Assembly: GCA_024699855.1 (NCBI GenBank)
Contig: JAMPIQ010000002.1
Location: forward strand, 14,570,001-14,634,000
DNA from: Aphelenchoides besseyi
Lineage: Eukaryota > Nematoda > Chromadorea > Rhabditida > Aphelenchoididae
DNA: 64,000 nt
Direction: 5' to 3'
Shown here: piece by piece, positions 33,147 through 43,539 of the stretch
How the letters are laid out: every line of letters begins with the position of its first letter
Position numbering within the stretch: position 1 is the first letter of the stretch
Position numbers and translations under genes: made by a program
Notes under the pieces: generated by a model
Database searches by the model: none
The model's input: the letters and a program-made list of their open reading frames with translations, nothing else
What the model was told of the DNA's origin: nothing

Positions 33147-34213
33147 TCAGATCATTGTGAAGTGGGTTGAATCATGAGTATTGAACAGAATTCCCTCATT
33201 CAACAAGTAGTACATATCATTGTCGAAATTCGGTGGATTTCCAAGTTCCCGCTTAACGTCCTCCATGTGAAAGCCGTTCTTCGGCATAGAATTGCGATGT
33301 TGTTGGAAAAAGTCAACGATCTAAAATGGAAATTCAATCAAAAACATATATTCAAAAATTTACTTGTCCACGTGTCCCATTGAAATTGCCAGAGTTCGCT
33401 TCATCTTTGACTTTGGCCCCGGTATTGATGGCAGACAATTGCGGACGAGTTGGAAACGAATTTGGAATGTTGAATGGGGCACCAAATTGCTGAGTGTCCA
33501 TGGGTTCAGTTTTGCCTTGATTGCCCAGCGGTTCGTTCGTCAACGGAGTTCCAATGTATTCAGGTACTACGCCGTTCAAGATCTTTTCTGGAGCGTTCTG
33601 CAAACAGCCACATAAATTTTTGACAGCACAACTTTCATTCACTTACATCTCTGTAGTAGAATTTGGCACAACGAGCTTGAGCCTTGAGCAATCGTACGTC
33701 CGCCAAATCGGCTGGACGTACTGCAAACGTCAACAGATTTAAGACTCCGTCAAAGGAACGCATCTTCGCGAAAGCCACCATCCAATCGCCTTCCGAATAA
33801 GAACCCGTCTAAACGTTCAAATGAAAGAACAGTAAAAATCGTGCAACCTACACGTGCTTGTGCATAGATCGTGCCGCGAACAGTTTGACCATCGACCGTT
33901 TCGTCGTCCGGGTCCGTAATTTCGTAGTGCAGTTCGTGATTCTCGGTCTCGGTGATATTTACAATTTGACCGACGACACGAATCTGAAAACATCAAAATC
34001 ACGTACGATCTTCAAACTTTTTCTTGCCGTTGAAAACGTATAGCTTCCGTACGAGATTTTCTCTTCAGACGACGACATGTTGAGAAGATCGGCGATCAGA
34101 CACGGCATTTGGAGACGATCGGTATCGCCCTGTGCGGTAGTGCTGTTGGCTTGCGAATTCTGCTCGTCGCCCCATCCGCTCATTCCCATTGTGGTAACGA
34201 AACTACTGTCCAT
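33147..34213 (-). CDS. rpa-2: replication protein A 32-kDa subunit (RPA2)
   Basis: Middle subunit of the single-strand DNA-binding RPA heterotrimer, acting in replication and repair in the nucleus. Five exons (34213-34028, 33983-33852, 33808-33647, 33597-33364, 33320-33147) give 295 aa. Order: Ser/Thr-rich N-terminus (MDSSFVTTMGMSGWG, the phosphorylated region in the family), OB fold with IRVVGQIVNITETENHELHY and VRGTIYAQARTGSY through FDGVLNLLTFAVRPADLADV, a Pro/Gln-rich linker, and the C-terminal winged helix (VDFFQQHRNS ... YYLLNEGILFNTHDSTHFTM). The first intron works only as a GC-AG intron (ACG|GCAAGA...TTTTCAG, 44 bp); a GT-AG alternative would be 23 bp. Confidence 0.94.
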
Positions 34214-35400
34214 TATTCTGAAAAAAGTCGTCAGAAACAAATTATGTGGTAATCCAGAAATCAAACTACTAAATCTCAACTTTCATTCAAAAACAAAACG
34301 TTCAAAACTAAAGCTGAAGAAATTTTGGCGCCCAATTTCGATCTCCGAATAACAGAATGCCAAAACAATGCTGCACTCTTGTTAGAAATGAGTTCTTGCA
34401 CTAGCCGAGACTTTAACAGCTTTAATCGCAGAAGCAATCGAACTTATTAAAAGAAATCAGGAACTTGAAAACTAGCAACATTTTGCAGCCATATTGCTGA
34501 ATATAACTTTTGATCAACTTCAAAGAAATTCATCAATCGACTGTTCGCATAAAAATTCCCGTAGATCACGTCTAACCTTCTTTACGTTCTCTATCATGAA
34601 CGAAAGTGTTTTACAAATGCCGGTGATTATTTCGGATGACGGCATCAAAAGAGGCGACTTGAGTATGGAACATACGGCTACTATTTCAACCTCTGAAATA
34701 TCCTGTTAGTCCAACACAGTCACTTACTTTTAACACATCAATTAACGGGTGCAACGGCCAAATACCGTCGAAAGTGTAATGGATAGCAATAACAAATGCG
34801 AATAAAACCATGTGATTACTCACCGAACAATTCCACTTGATTTGCTTGTTCATCTTTCATGTCCTGACACAGATGTCGTTGATGACCTGAAATGTCAAAA
34901 TAGATGAAAACAATAACGATGCATACACTTACCCCAAACAACAAATTTGACTTCTTACGTCTGCTAATAGAACGCTGGTACTCTAACTATTTGGTTTTTA
35001 TTGAAATGCATATCAACAGTTTATTCTTTAATTCCAATACTTGCCCTGTCCATAGTGTTGTAAGACTACACTCAGCGTTGACTCTTAGTAACAGCAATAT
35101 CGAATGTCATCAGAACTGCGTTTGACCGCCTTCGTTCTTATCGAATGAGACTTTCAACTTGAACAAAAAGATATGTTGCTTGTTGGCATAGCTTCTATTG
35201 ATAATCAGAAACTTGATTGTGAATTGGCGTTGACGACTCTATTAGTCGATGTATACGGACGGAGAAATATTCAGTGCTTTTTTAAAATCAGGAGCACAAT
35301 TGGAAAACCCGATAACCGACGAATTTGCCCGCAACCAATTTTCTAATCGGAAAAGATATCTACTAGTGAACCTCGATCATTAATTACTATTGGACTTTCA
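34214..35400. other. no complete gene
   Basis: A possible lone exon lies on - at about 34890-34820 (acceptor ATTTCAG, donor GGTGAGT, encoding HQRHLCQDMKDEQANQVELF), but neighbouring exons could not be found. A + ORF at 34494-34709 is unrecognised. Confidence 0.3.
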
Positions 35401-35417
35401 CTCGCGTTTAATCCAAT

Positions 35418-35462
35418 GTGTTCGTCCATATCTCGTTAAATGCACGCTATCCGGTACGATTA
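35418..35462 (+). pseudogene. truncated 5S rRNA copy
   Basis: The first 40-odd bases of the 5S gene at 37758 recur here (GTGTTCGTCCATATCTCGTT onward, with AAATGCACGC and a PyCGGTACGAT block), together with about 20 bp of similar 5' flank. The match breaks off before the internal promoter box A. It is a 5' fragment and cannot be functional. Confidence 0.75.
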
Positions 35463-35575
35463 AGAAACTGCAATCAAAATTTCTAAGGACTATTCAAAAT
35501 TCAAATCAATCAAACAAAAGCCACAAAGTATTCAACTGAAGTTTTTTTCATAAAGAAAATCAACAACTCAACGAA

Positions 35576-36654
35576 TTAAAGCATAATGGCTTTAAGGCCC
35601 ACCTCTGGAGCCTGTTGTTGATTGGCGTTGACGCAATTGTCGTTGATGATCCATGGTCCAAGACACTGAAAAAGACGGTTAGTTTAACAGAAAATTTCAA
35701 TGTTCCCGATAGAGTCTACAACGTGTAGACTCCTATCTCTTTGGTATCGACAGTTTAGCGCTCTTGTTACTGCAAATCGAAGTTGGCAGATTCGAATCAT
35801 TCTACAGCAACAAGAACGGTCGTCTCGAGCAAGAGATAAAGTCAGAAAGCTTACCTTCAACTTGCGTTTGCCATTACTCTTGACGTTTTCCTTTGAGATA
35901 AGACGATAGTGGTTCAACCGAACGAGATCGTGGTGTTTCTCGAGTTGTTCTTGTTGTTCTGGTTCGCGTTTCTTCGAGCTGGTTTTACGCATAGTCTTGA
36001 ATTGACGACCTTCGGCAACTGTTGATTTGATCGATTTCTTGCAGCAGATGCAAACAACGATCGTCGAAGTCAAAATTGCATTTAACACACCGACAACTGC
36101 ACTGTAAGAAACAAACGACAGATCTAGGCTCGCGTTCTGAAAACCAAAATTCAATTTACAGGTGGAATTCAATAGACAACCTTGAAAGTGATCTCAAAGT
36201 TTGTACCTTTGGTCGACAGTTCCAGTTTGATTCAGACTTCAACTTTGTATCCGTTGGCAATGGATTCAAAGGTGGGATAGCATTTACTGGACGAAGACGA
36301 AACTGTGAGCGAACTCGAACACGATGCTGGTCGAACAGCCATTGATCAACAATTTGATGCTAAGAACGCAATTGTAATCCGAGTGTTGGGTTATCACTTA
36401 CGTTTGCAGAATCCGGGTTCTCGTAAGCAATGAAGCTCATCTCTAATTCTTCTTTCTTAAGGTACATGGTAATCGTGCTTGTATTACCGCTGGTTCCCTT
36501 GTAGACCCTGAAAAGAACCGAATCACAAGACCAATCGGTTTCGGAACTTACAAGTTGTCTCTATCGACACTGAAGTCTGATGAAGCACAACGAGTGAACA
36601 GAGAACCAGCAGCGACCAAGTGAAGACGTTGAAGATGTCACGGACAGACATCAT
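35576..36654 (-). CDS. single-pass membrane protein, function unknown
   Basis: Exons 2-5 are firm: 36507-36402, 36359-36207, 36136-35855, 35665-35576. They encode an extracellular part (GTSGNTSTITMYLKK, HQIVDQWLFDQH, Pro-rich RPVNAIPPLNPLP), a TM helix (VVGVLNAILTSTIVVCICCK) and a basic cytoplasmic tail ending GLKAIML. The first exon is uncertain. The strongest donor (at 36552) is joined in frame by FSVDRDNLVYKG, but the ATG at 36654 (MMSVRDIFNVFTW) is in a different frame, so a further short intron or an upstream signal-peptide exon (GFPVLLVLFSSMLSAP, about 36710-36660) is needed. The start coordinate is provisional. Type I receptor-like topology is inferred. Confidence 0.65.
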
Positions 36655-36759
36655 ACGAGGAGCAGAGAGCATGGAACTGAACAGGACGAGAAGAACAGGG
36701 AAACCTGACGACTCCAAGGATTCTGATCGCGAGATCGACTTGTGAGTATGCAAATTGAT

Positions 36760-37054
36760 CAGAAATTAGCATCTGAATCACTAATTATGCAAAATAACTG
36801 GGCAAATTTGTGACTCTCGTTTCGTATCTGTAGATTGGTATGCGACTGTCTATCATATCTGTAGAAGCTCTAAAGATCAATGCAGGCATTTGACCAACTT
36901 CCGAAATACCGAGCTTCCAATCATTCAATTGTTAGTGTCCGCCGGTTTTCCACAGTTGTGGTCACAATCTAAACTTCTGATTCTATGACAGAGGAATGTC
37001 ACCACGTTTGTATTTGAAATCATATGCGATAATTTCACTGTTTGCTGTTTTCGA
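36760..37054. other. intergenic
   Basis: Promoter side of the membrane-protein gene. No further gene seen before the dispersed repeat. Confidence 0.35.
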
Positions 37055-37565
37055 GAACTTCCATCGACTACAAATCGGGATTCAGTGACTGTTAAAGCTT
37101 GTAATTAACGGAACAACAATCACCACAAATAAACTTAAACCTCATTGAATATCAGTGGAATCCAATCAGCCAGAGAGCTAAAACACACAACACCCCCCAT
37201 TCCCTTGTATAGCACGTCCATCACGCCAATTGATGTGTCTTTGAGATTCTGGCAACAACTAGTGCTTGTATTGTGTTGATAGACAGTCCAAAAGTCTGGC
37301 TATTTAACGTGTCCAAACTTGTAGCCATCGGATAACTGAGAGAGAAATGAGAGCACTTAAAAGCCAAACAATCTGTCAAAAATCGCTCAAAATTGAAAAA
37401 GTCTGTGCAGCTCTTTCTGTTAGTGATGGAGAGCTCTAATTTGACACACTAGTTAACGAGCTTCGAAGATTATAATCCTGAAAGTTTTATGAGTAGAAGG
37501 TGATCGATAGCAAAATTGGAATCAAAAACAAACTCAGAAATCGCAAAAGTTGAATCCTGTAAAGT
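37055..37565. repeat. dispersed repeat family, copy 2
   Basis: Aligns along about 500 bp with copy 3 (45655-46140), with long identical runs such as the segment around TGTGTTGATAGACAGTCC, and less closely with copy 1 (19360-19880). Same orientation in all three. No conserved ORF. Confidence 0.75.
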
Positions 37566-37757
37566 GACCTTAAGAACGTCAGCAATTGATTGTGATTTGA
37601 ATGACATGAATATCTACTAATAACCTGTAACCTCTATGAATATCGACAAGATCCGTCCATCCAAAACCGAACTTTCAACGTTGACACTTGTGGTTGGATG
37701 CTGATGAGCCGTTCAGTTGTTAGTTGCTATGAAACTTCCACTTGCGTTCACTCTCAT

Positions 37758-37876
37758 GTGTTCGTCCACATCTCGTTGAATGCACGCCATCCCGTCCGAT
37801 CTGGCAAGTTAAGCAACGATGAGCTTCATTAGTACATGGATCGGAGACGTCCTTGGAATCTCAAGTGACGAACGCT
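37758..37876 (+). rRNA. 5S ribosomal RNA gene
   Basis: 119 bp matching the nematode 5S rRNA sequence almost throughout: GTTGAATGCACGCCATCCCG, TCCGATCTGGCAAGTTAAGC, AACGATGAG, then GGATCGGAGACG (internal promoter box C). The ends GTGTTCGTC and GACGAACGC pair into helix I with one G-U. A run of T follows directly. It is transcribed by RNA polymerase III and its RNA is part of the large ribosomal subunit. The single copy here with a nearby truncated copy suggests a dispersed rather than a tandem arrangement at this locus. Confidence 0.95.
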
Positions 37877-37880
37877 TTTT
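37876..37880 (+). terminator. RNA polymerase III terminator of 5S
   Basis: A run of five T directly at the 3' end of the 5S gene, as required for Pol III termination. Confidence 0.8.
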
Positions 37881-38377
37881 GCCACCAATTCAATGACTTC
37901 TTTTACGATGTTTTCGTGAGCTTTTGTTTGTATCGCCGAAATCCGTCGATGGATTTGATTTCAAGCTTATTTGTTTCTGCCGCTCTGAAAGTAAACGAAC
38001 TGGAAGAGTGGTCAGTACGTAGTCGAGTTGTCCCGCTCAAACCAACAGCGTCGACGGTTCTTTCGTGGAACATGCGTGCGTCCTTATTTCGGGACTTGAA
38101 CTGGTCGTTCGATTTTTGCTCAAAATGCGCGTTTCGTTTTTTCTTCGGACTTACAATACCATTTCCAATTCGTTACACGATTTCATTTAACTTCAATTCG
38201 AAATCCTTATTTCGTTCTTTTCTCTTCTGAATTGCAGTTCATTTGTTTACATTTATTTCAATTTAACACCTAGACAACAACAAAATTCACATTCTTTGGC
38301 AAGATGTGGACAAGACAGGCATCCATTCCGAAGTCTGCAACGTCCTCCATTTTGACCCATCGACAACCGTTTCGGCC

Positions 38378-38703
38378 TCAACGTTCTCCCCAAGATGATT
38401 TCATGTACAGGAAGTAGTCGGTGTGGAGTCCGCGATGAACGATCTTATAACCAATTAAGAACACCGCATGTCTTAACTGTTGATAATTGTGCGTCTTCGG
38501 GTCCATCACGTATTGAATGCCATCGCACGTGTGCTCCTCGATTTTACGGTTGTCGGTTGAATGCCCATCGTTTACATCACTGCGGAAAAGACGGTGAACG
38601 CGAATTCCTAAAGAGAGCAGCATTAGTCTTGAAAACTGAAAAGTTGACATTTTAATCATTTGAACCCAATTTTCTTCTGATAACCGCCTATCATAATCAA
38701 CCA
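38378..38703 (-). CDS. hypothetical protein, possible exon set
   Basis: A - strand open frame (131 codons to 38773; first ATG at about 38703, MVDYDRRLSEENW) ends ...HTDYFLYMKSSWGER. The GIQYVMD and DYFLYM phrases resemble strands of the propeller-like family encoded just to the right on +. An intron-like GTACGT...CATTCAG segment (38744-38704) overlaps the frame. It may be the 3' part of a divergent family member or of no account. Low certainty. Confidence 0.3.
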
Positions 38704-38775
38704 TGTAATTTCTGAATGCAATTCGCAAATACGTTTTCTTGAATTTACGTACAAAGTTGAATTTCAGCGCCAATT

Positions 38776-40346
38776 ATGATTATAACCGAACATGTAGATG
38801 CGCCTTTTGAATACAATATCAATCAATATGGGCTTGGCTACTATACGGACAGAAAGACGGACCGTTTGTACTTCTATTCTTCGTATGTCACTAGAATCCG
38901 TGATAAGTATAAAATCTATCGATTCGACGTCGATCAAGTGCCTATAACTTGGGAATACATTGGAGAAGTGGATTTTGAAATGAACCACGTTTGTGTTAGT
39001 CCTTGTGGCCATTACTTTTGGTCATTCGAGCAAACACCTCGAGGCTTTGCGCCGCGTGATCAACAATTATTTTTTCGGCAAATAGATATTGCGACTCTCG
39101 AGAATATCGTCTTTCAAGTTCACGGTAGTAGTTACATTAAGTTCTCGTTAACATAGAATTTATTTGCAGGTCTCACTCGGGAAGTCGAAATCAATATATC
39201 AACTGTGTATTTGCGCTATACAAGTCATGGCACATTTGCATTTTTTTTCACTGGTATTTTCGAAGAAACAACTTACGGTAGTATTGACCTCGCTTATCAT
39301 TTAAACGTCAATGAGGTCGGTTATGTTTTGTGCAGTACAAACGTAATCATTGAAGTCTAACTTGATTATGTTTATACTTTTAACGGAATCCCAGTCATAA
39401 CAAAATGTTTGTTTAAGGCACAGAAATGTCTCTATCTAACGCCCATTGATTTACCTATTCTGGCAACTGGCGACTCAATTGACTGCAATTCTCTCGATGG
39501 TCCGCACTTTTATAAAAGCTGGCGCATTGGCTTGATTGAAGTTCAAAATGAAGTGTATTTCTACCGATTAGATTTTGATGGAGAGATCTTTTTCATAAAT
39601 TGGAATTCGTCAAAATCGTCCGGCAATTGGGAAAAGTTTTCAGTCGATGGAGATTATAAGCCAAAAGTTTGTGACAGAGAGAATGAGCTGAATTGTCTTT
39701 CGTTTTAGCCGTGGAAAAAAGACCGAAACATTTTCTGTAACAGTGTTCGGGTTTACTTATCAGATGGCCTCTTTTACCAACAACATTGTGACGAGAAAGA
39801 CACGATCTTTTACCAACTAGATATTCAGCCAAAAATACGTCATTGCAAGTAAGTAGAACTGTGATTTGAAGTTCACAACAAATTTGCAGCAGCAAGGAAC
39901 TCTTCCGAACAGCGTATACACATATGGTATTTTCAGATTGTTTTCTATTTGTGAACAAAGCAAAAGGATCGTTCACATTTTTGTTTAACAAAACACGTTA
40001 CCGGCAACAACCGCCATTTTATGTATTAGTGACTGCCAAAGAGGTTCCGCAACTGAAACACCTTGCTTACTGGACTATCCGTCGCAGTGCTGAACGAAGA
40101 GTGAAAAATTCAAAGCTTATGATGTTTTTACATCTTTATTTGCGATTTTCAAATGTTTGCAGTCAAACAAGTGAGGATTCAGATTACCCAATTGAAGAGC
40201 AAGACGATCCAAATTGGCCCAAGGTACACAACTTCGTACACGTCGACCAGAAGAAGGTTATCAGGCGTGTTGGGCGGGGTCATATCATCCACTTATTAAA
40301 CAGGGTCTTTGGTTCCAACCGTAGTTCAATTTGCCGATGGTGTTGA
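38776..40346 (+). CDS. propeller-like protein of an undescribed worm family
   Basis: Five exons (38776-39124, 39170-39334, 39395-39666, 39709-39848, 39890-40346) splice in frame to 460 aa. An alternative second junction (39342/39418) is also in frame. The chain is built of repeated strand units: RLYFYSSYVTRIRDKYKIYR, QLFFRQIDI, EVYFYRLDFDGEIFF, GLFYQQH, TIFYQLDIQ. Each ends in an aromatic-x-(I/L)-D phrase, suggesting a beta-propeller. The C-terminus (LKHLAYWTIRRSAERRV) is helical and matches in style the C-terminus of the protein at 43540-44973 (LYDCAWLAIQRRVQL). An acceptor-like TTTCAG directly precedes the ATG, so a 5' exon or trans-splice site is possible. No signal peptide or TM segment. 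Function unknown. Confidence 0.6.
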
Positions 40347-41016
40347 GTTTATCGTCTACATTTGGTCGACTTTTGTTCTCAAACATTTTATCATTTAATT
40401 TTTAAGTCCAAGTTTACCCAATCCCCAATTACTTATATTTTTCTCTTAACTTACTTGCAATCACGGGCCCTTTTTCGATCATTCGCACGATCTGCTTCAA
40501 CGAAGTGACCGTTTCCACGTAAGCGCGATAGTGGAACCCCATAAGGTCCACACGTGCGGGTTCGCGATCTTCGTGCAATTGGCCATCGAACTCATACGGA
40601 TAATCGGCAACGCTTTGGCAAATAGGGTTTTCGTTTGCTGCTCTGAAAATGAGTCAAATTAACGAGTTGTAAACATTTAAAAACTTACTCAACGATCTCT
40701 TGCACGTTATTGGCGTTCATGTGGTCGACGAACCATTGTGCCGAGAACTCGATTGGCGTTCCCCGTTCTTTGCTGCGCAGAAATTCCAGCGCATACGTAA
40801 CCGAACACGCCGCGCAATCGGAGGTTGACTCTAAAGTAGGGAGTTATGCGACGTACAAACTGACATGACTTACCTGGCTGTTCCAATACTCGATGAACGA
40901 ACCATCTTTCCTTTGACCAATCCCGAGTTTTATTGCGCGGATCAAAACGGCTCTAAACAAAAATATCATCAATTACACAAAGCGAACACGAGGAAACTTA
41001 CGAAGTTATTGCCCAT
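40179..41016 (-). CDS. papain-family (C1A) cysteine protease-like, probably inactive
   Basis: Five exons (41016-41002, 40952-40874, 40830-40689, 40642-40455, 40291-40179) join in frame to 178 aa. The C1A landmarks are FDPRNKTRDWSKERWFVHRV, LEQPESTSDCAACSVTYALE (family DQGxCGSCWAFSxxxALE) and IEFSAQWFVDH (family LSEQQLVDC). Then come SVADYPYEF, and KGPVIA (family GPVSVA). The catalytic Cys position is kept, but the Trp after it is Ser. The active-site His region reads DNLLLVDVY instead of xHAVLLVGY, and the Asn loop is degraded (PIWIVLLFNW). The mature enzyme would be far too short. The last exon is less certain and overlaps, antisense, the last exon of the + strand propeller-like gene. The start is provisional. 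Confidence 0.6.
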
Positions 41017-41019
41017 GGT

Positions 41020-42392
41020 TGAACTGGGTGTTTGCGTAAAACGATTACTAAGATCAATTGTTGTAAAGAAAACAGTGGTCTTGTATTTTGATAGTTCTTC
41101 GGATCATCGATTAAATTTGCGGGGGCGAACTTTTTGTGCTTCATTTTCTTGTCTTTGGACGTTTCAGTATTCATTGTGTTATATACAATAGTTTGTTACG
41201 ACTTACTGCTTGTTCCTACGTTGTAAAGCAAAGGTTACTAGTCCACCAACGAATCAATTTGCATTTCATGTTTCAGCTTTTTGGCGATTGTCAATGAAAG
41301 TATTCAGCAAATTGCGATGTTCAGATTGTTTGCGATATCAACGCACTGATCTTGTTATGTGATTGCGTGCGCATGCCAACTGTTTGGATTCAGTCGAAAT
41401 CGTTGAAATCCTATTGAGCACTGAGAAGCTTTAATTTGATGCCAGAAATCAATGTGATAACACCTTCCAACCAATTACTTTGTCAATCATGTTGAAACGA
41501 GTTTGTACTATTTTATTAGTTCAGAAGACTACCAACTCCGTTACGCAAATTTGTGATCACTTTTCCATCAGTCATAAGTTGTTGATAACCTTGATTGGTT
41601 TTGTTCAATTGCATTCTCTGTACTGTTCTGTGAATAAAGTTTTGGTGACAATCGTTTCAATTTTCATATGGTATTCCGTTTGATTTTCTGCGTCTTGAAA
41701 TCGTTAGACAATTTGTGAAGTTGCTGTTCAATCAGTGCTCTAATCCAGTTGTTGTCTTCGAATTCGAGAAAATGGCCGCATCAGTAGCAAAATCTGCAAA
41801 ACCAACTTTAAAGTTGAATAAAGGCGCGAGTTTTTGATGGGAACTTCAATGATTTTGTTTTCACTAATCTATAAAGTTTCCGGGTTGGTAAACACACAAC
41901 TACAATTTCTGATCGATCACATCGAATTCGACAAGGACTTGAAAATCAACAATCTAGCTAATCGATCATTATCGCCTTGGGATCCTCTTTCGGACTCTTC
42001 GGCTCCTCGACGTGCATTCGATTGCCATTGAGAACCCATAGTTCTAGATGCTAAAAGAGGTCGATGAGTTGAGAGATCAACGTTCTATCCATTGGTCTTC
42101 GAGAACTTTGTTGGATGGAAATCGAGTTTAATCGGTCAAATTATTAGGTAAATAAACTCACAAAAAGGTTAGTAATTACGACGACAAAAGTCGTGTACTT
42201 TTGATGTTGGAAACCTCTGCTCCAACGGCATAGCACATAAATTGAACCTAATGATCGAAATTCATGACTTGGAACTGGAACCTCGTTAACCGTCATGATC
42301 TAAAGAAGACGTTCAGAACATGCCATTAGCATAAAACAAAGGTTGCAGCTTGAAAGCAAGTTTGTTTTTTATTCGTTTGTGTGGTCTGCAAC
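41020..42392. other. no gene assigned
   Basis: Only short ORFs (41480-41683, 41834-42031 on +) without recognisable content. Confidence 0.3.
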
Positions 42393-43348
42393 ATGGTTGC
42401 GGATCGAACTGACTCGTCTTCTGCGTCGATTCAATTGCCGGATAATGGAAACGAACAACTGGATCTTTTCAACGGTAAGTGTTTTTGATTGACATACTCA
42501 CTTCTAAGCCTTCAGATTCCTCGGCTCAGGACTACGGACCAAATGAAGTCGTGATCTCAGGAACTTCGGAGCAAAATGAAATCCAAAACCTGGAAACTCA
42601 ACTGGCCAAATTGTCTCGTGATCATGCTCATCATTCGGCAGAACTGGAAGCCGTTTCGGCTGAGGACATTTTGCGACAACAACTTCCCGGTTGCTCGTTG
42701 AATGTAATCGTAAGTTTCTGAAGGAAATATGAAAATGACTTGGTGTTTAGAAAGCAATAAAATTGACCGTCATTTTTGTCGCTTTATTTCTGCTGATTCG
42801 TCTCGTCTTCATGGTCGATGTCTTTGTTTTTTTGGCTCTTTTCGAGTCGACCTCTCTAATCGTCTTGGTCATCGGATACGAAGACGAGGAACATCTCTTC
42901 TTTTGGCCATTCTTTTTGAGTTGCTCTTTTGAGGCGGTCGTTGCTGGGCTGCAACTTTTCGTCATCTACAATCCCAGGTAGCATTGAGAATCTTGTACGA
43001 ACTTCTTTTTAGTAAGCCCAAGTCCCTGGTCGATATTAGGGATGTTTTGCTTACTAACGCACTTAGCGAGCAGATGACCACTACATTTGGTTTGATAAAG
43101 TAAGTTTCAAGCACAGAACTAACTACAAACGTTTATTTAGGATCGTTGTTTACGTGGCGTGGAAATTAATTTTATTCGTAGCCTTGGCAATCGTGACCGA
43201 AATTATCGGGCTTGAATTAGCTAGGAAAAAATTTAACGTTGCAAAAGAACGAAAATGTCTTGCCAAAATCGACTGCCAAAAGGTCGTCGTTGAGCGTCAA
43301 CTGGAGCTTCTTCGTGCCGAGGAATCGAACTGTCCAGTTGAAGCATGA
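42393..43348 (+). CDS. multi-pass membrane protein, function unknown
   Basis: Five exons (42393-42474, 42516-42709, 42751-42977, 43013-43099, 43141-43348) give 265 aa. The N-terminal 90 residues are hydrophilic, acidic and possibly coiled-coil (ETQLAKLSRDHAHHSAELEA). About four hydrophobic segments follow: LTVIFVALFLLIRLVFMVDV, LFESTSLIVLVIG, FFWPFFLSCSFEAVVAGLQL and WKLILFVALAIVTEIIGLEL. The C-terminal tail is basic then acidic (QLELLRAEESNCPVEA). AATAAA follows at about 43377. No signal peptide; both termini are probably cytoplasmic. I do not recognise the family. Confidence 0.75.
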
Positions 43349-43539
43349 GCATTGACTGATGACTTTACAGTACCGAATAAACGGCTGTGACAAGCTATCG
43401 ACTTTCGGATATTTTCAATAGAAAACGGCAGATGGCAACCAGTACTTTATGATTACAAATTTTGGCCTTCAAGGTACTCGTTACGGAGTCATAGAACATT
43501 TCTGTTGAACACGTCAAACAACAATTCCAACACCAGATT

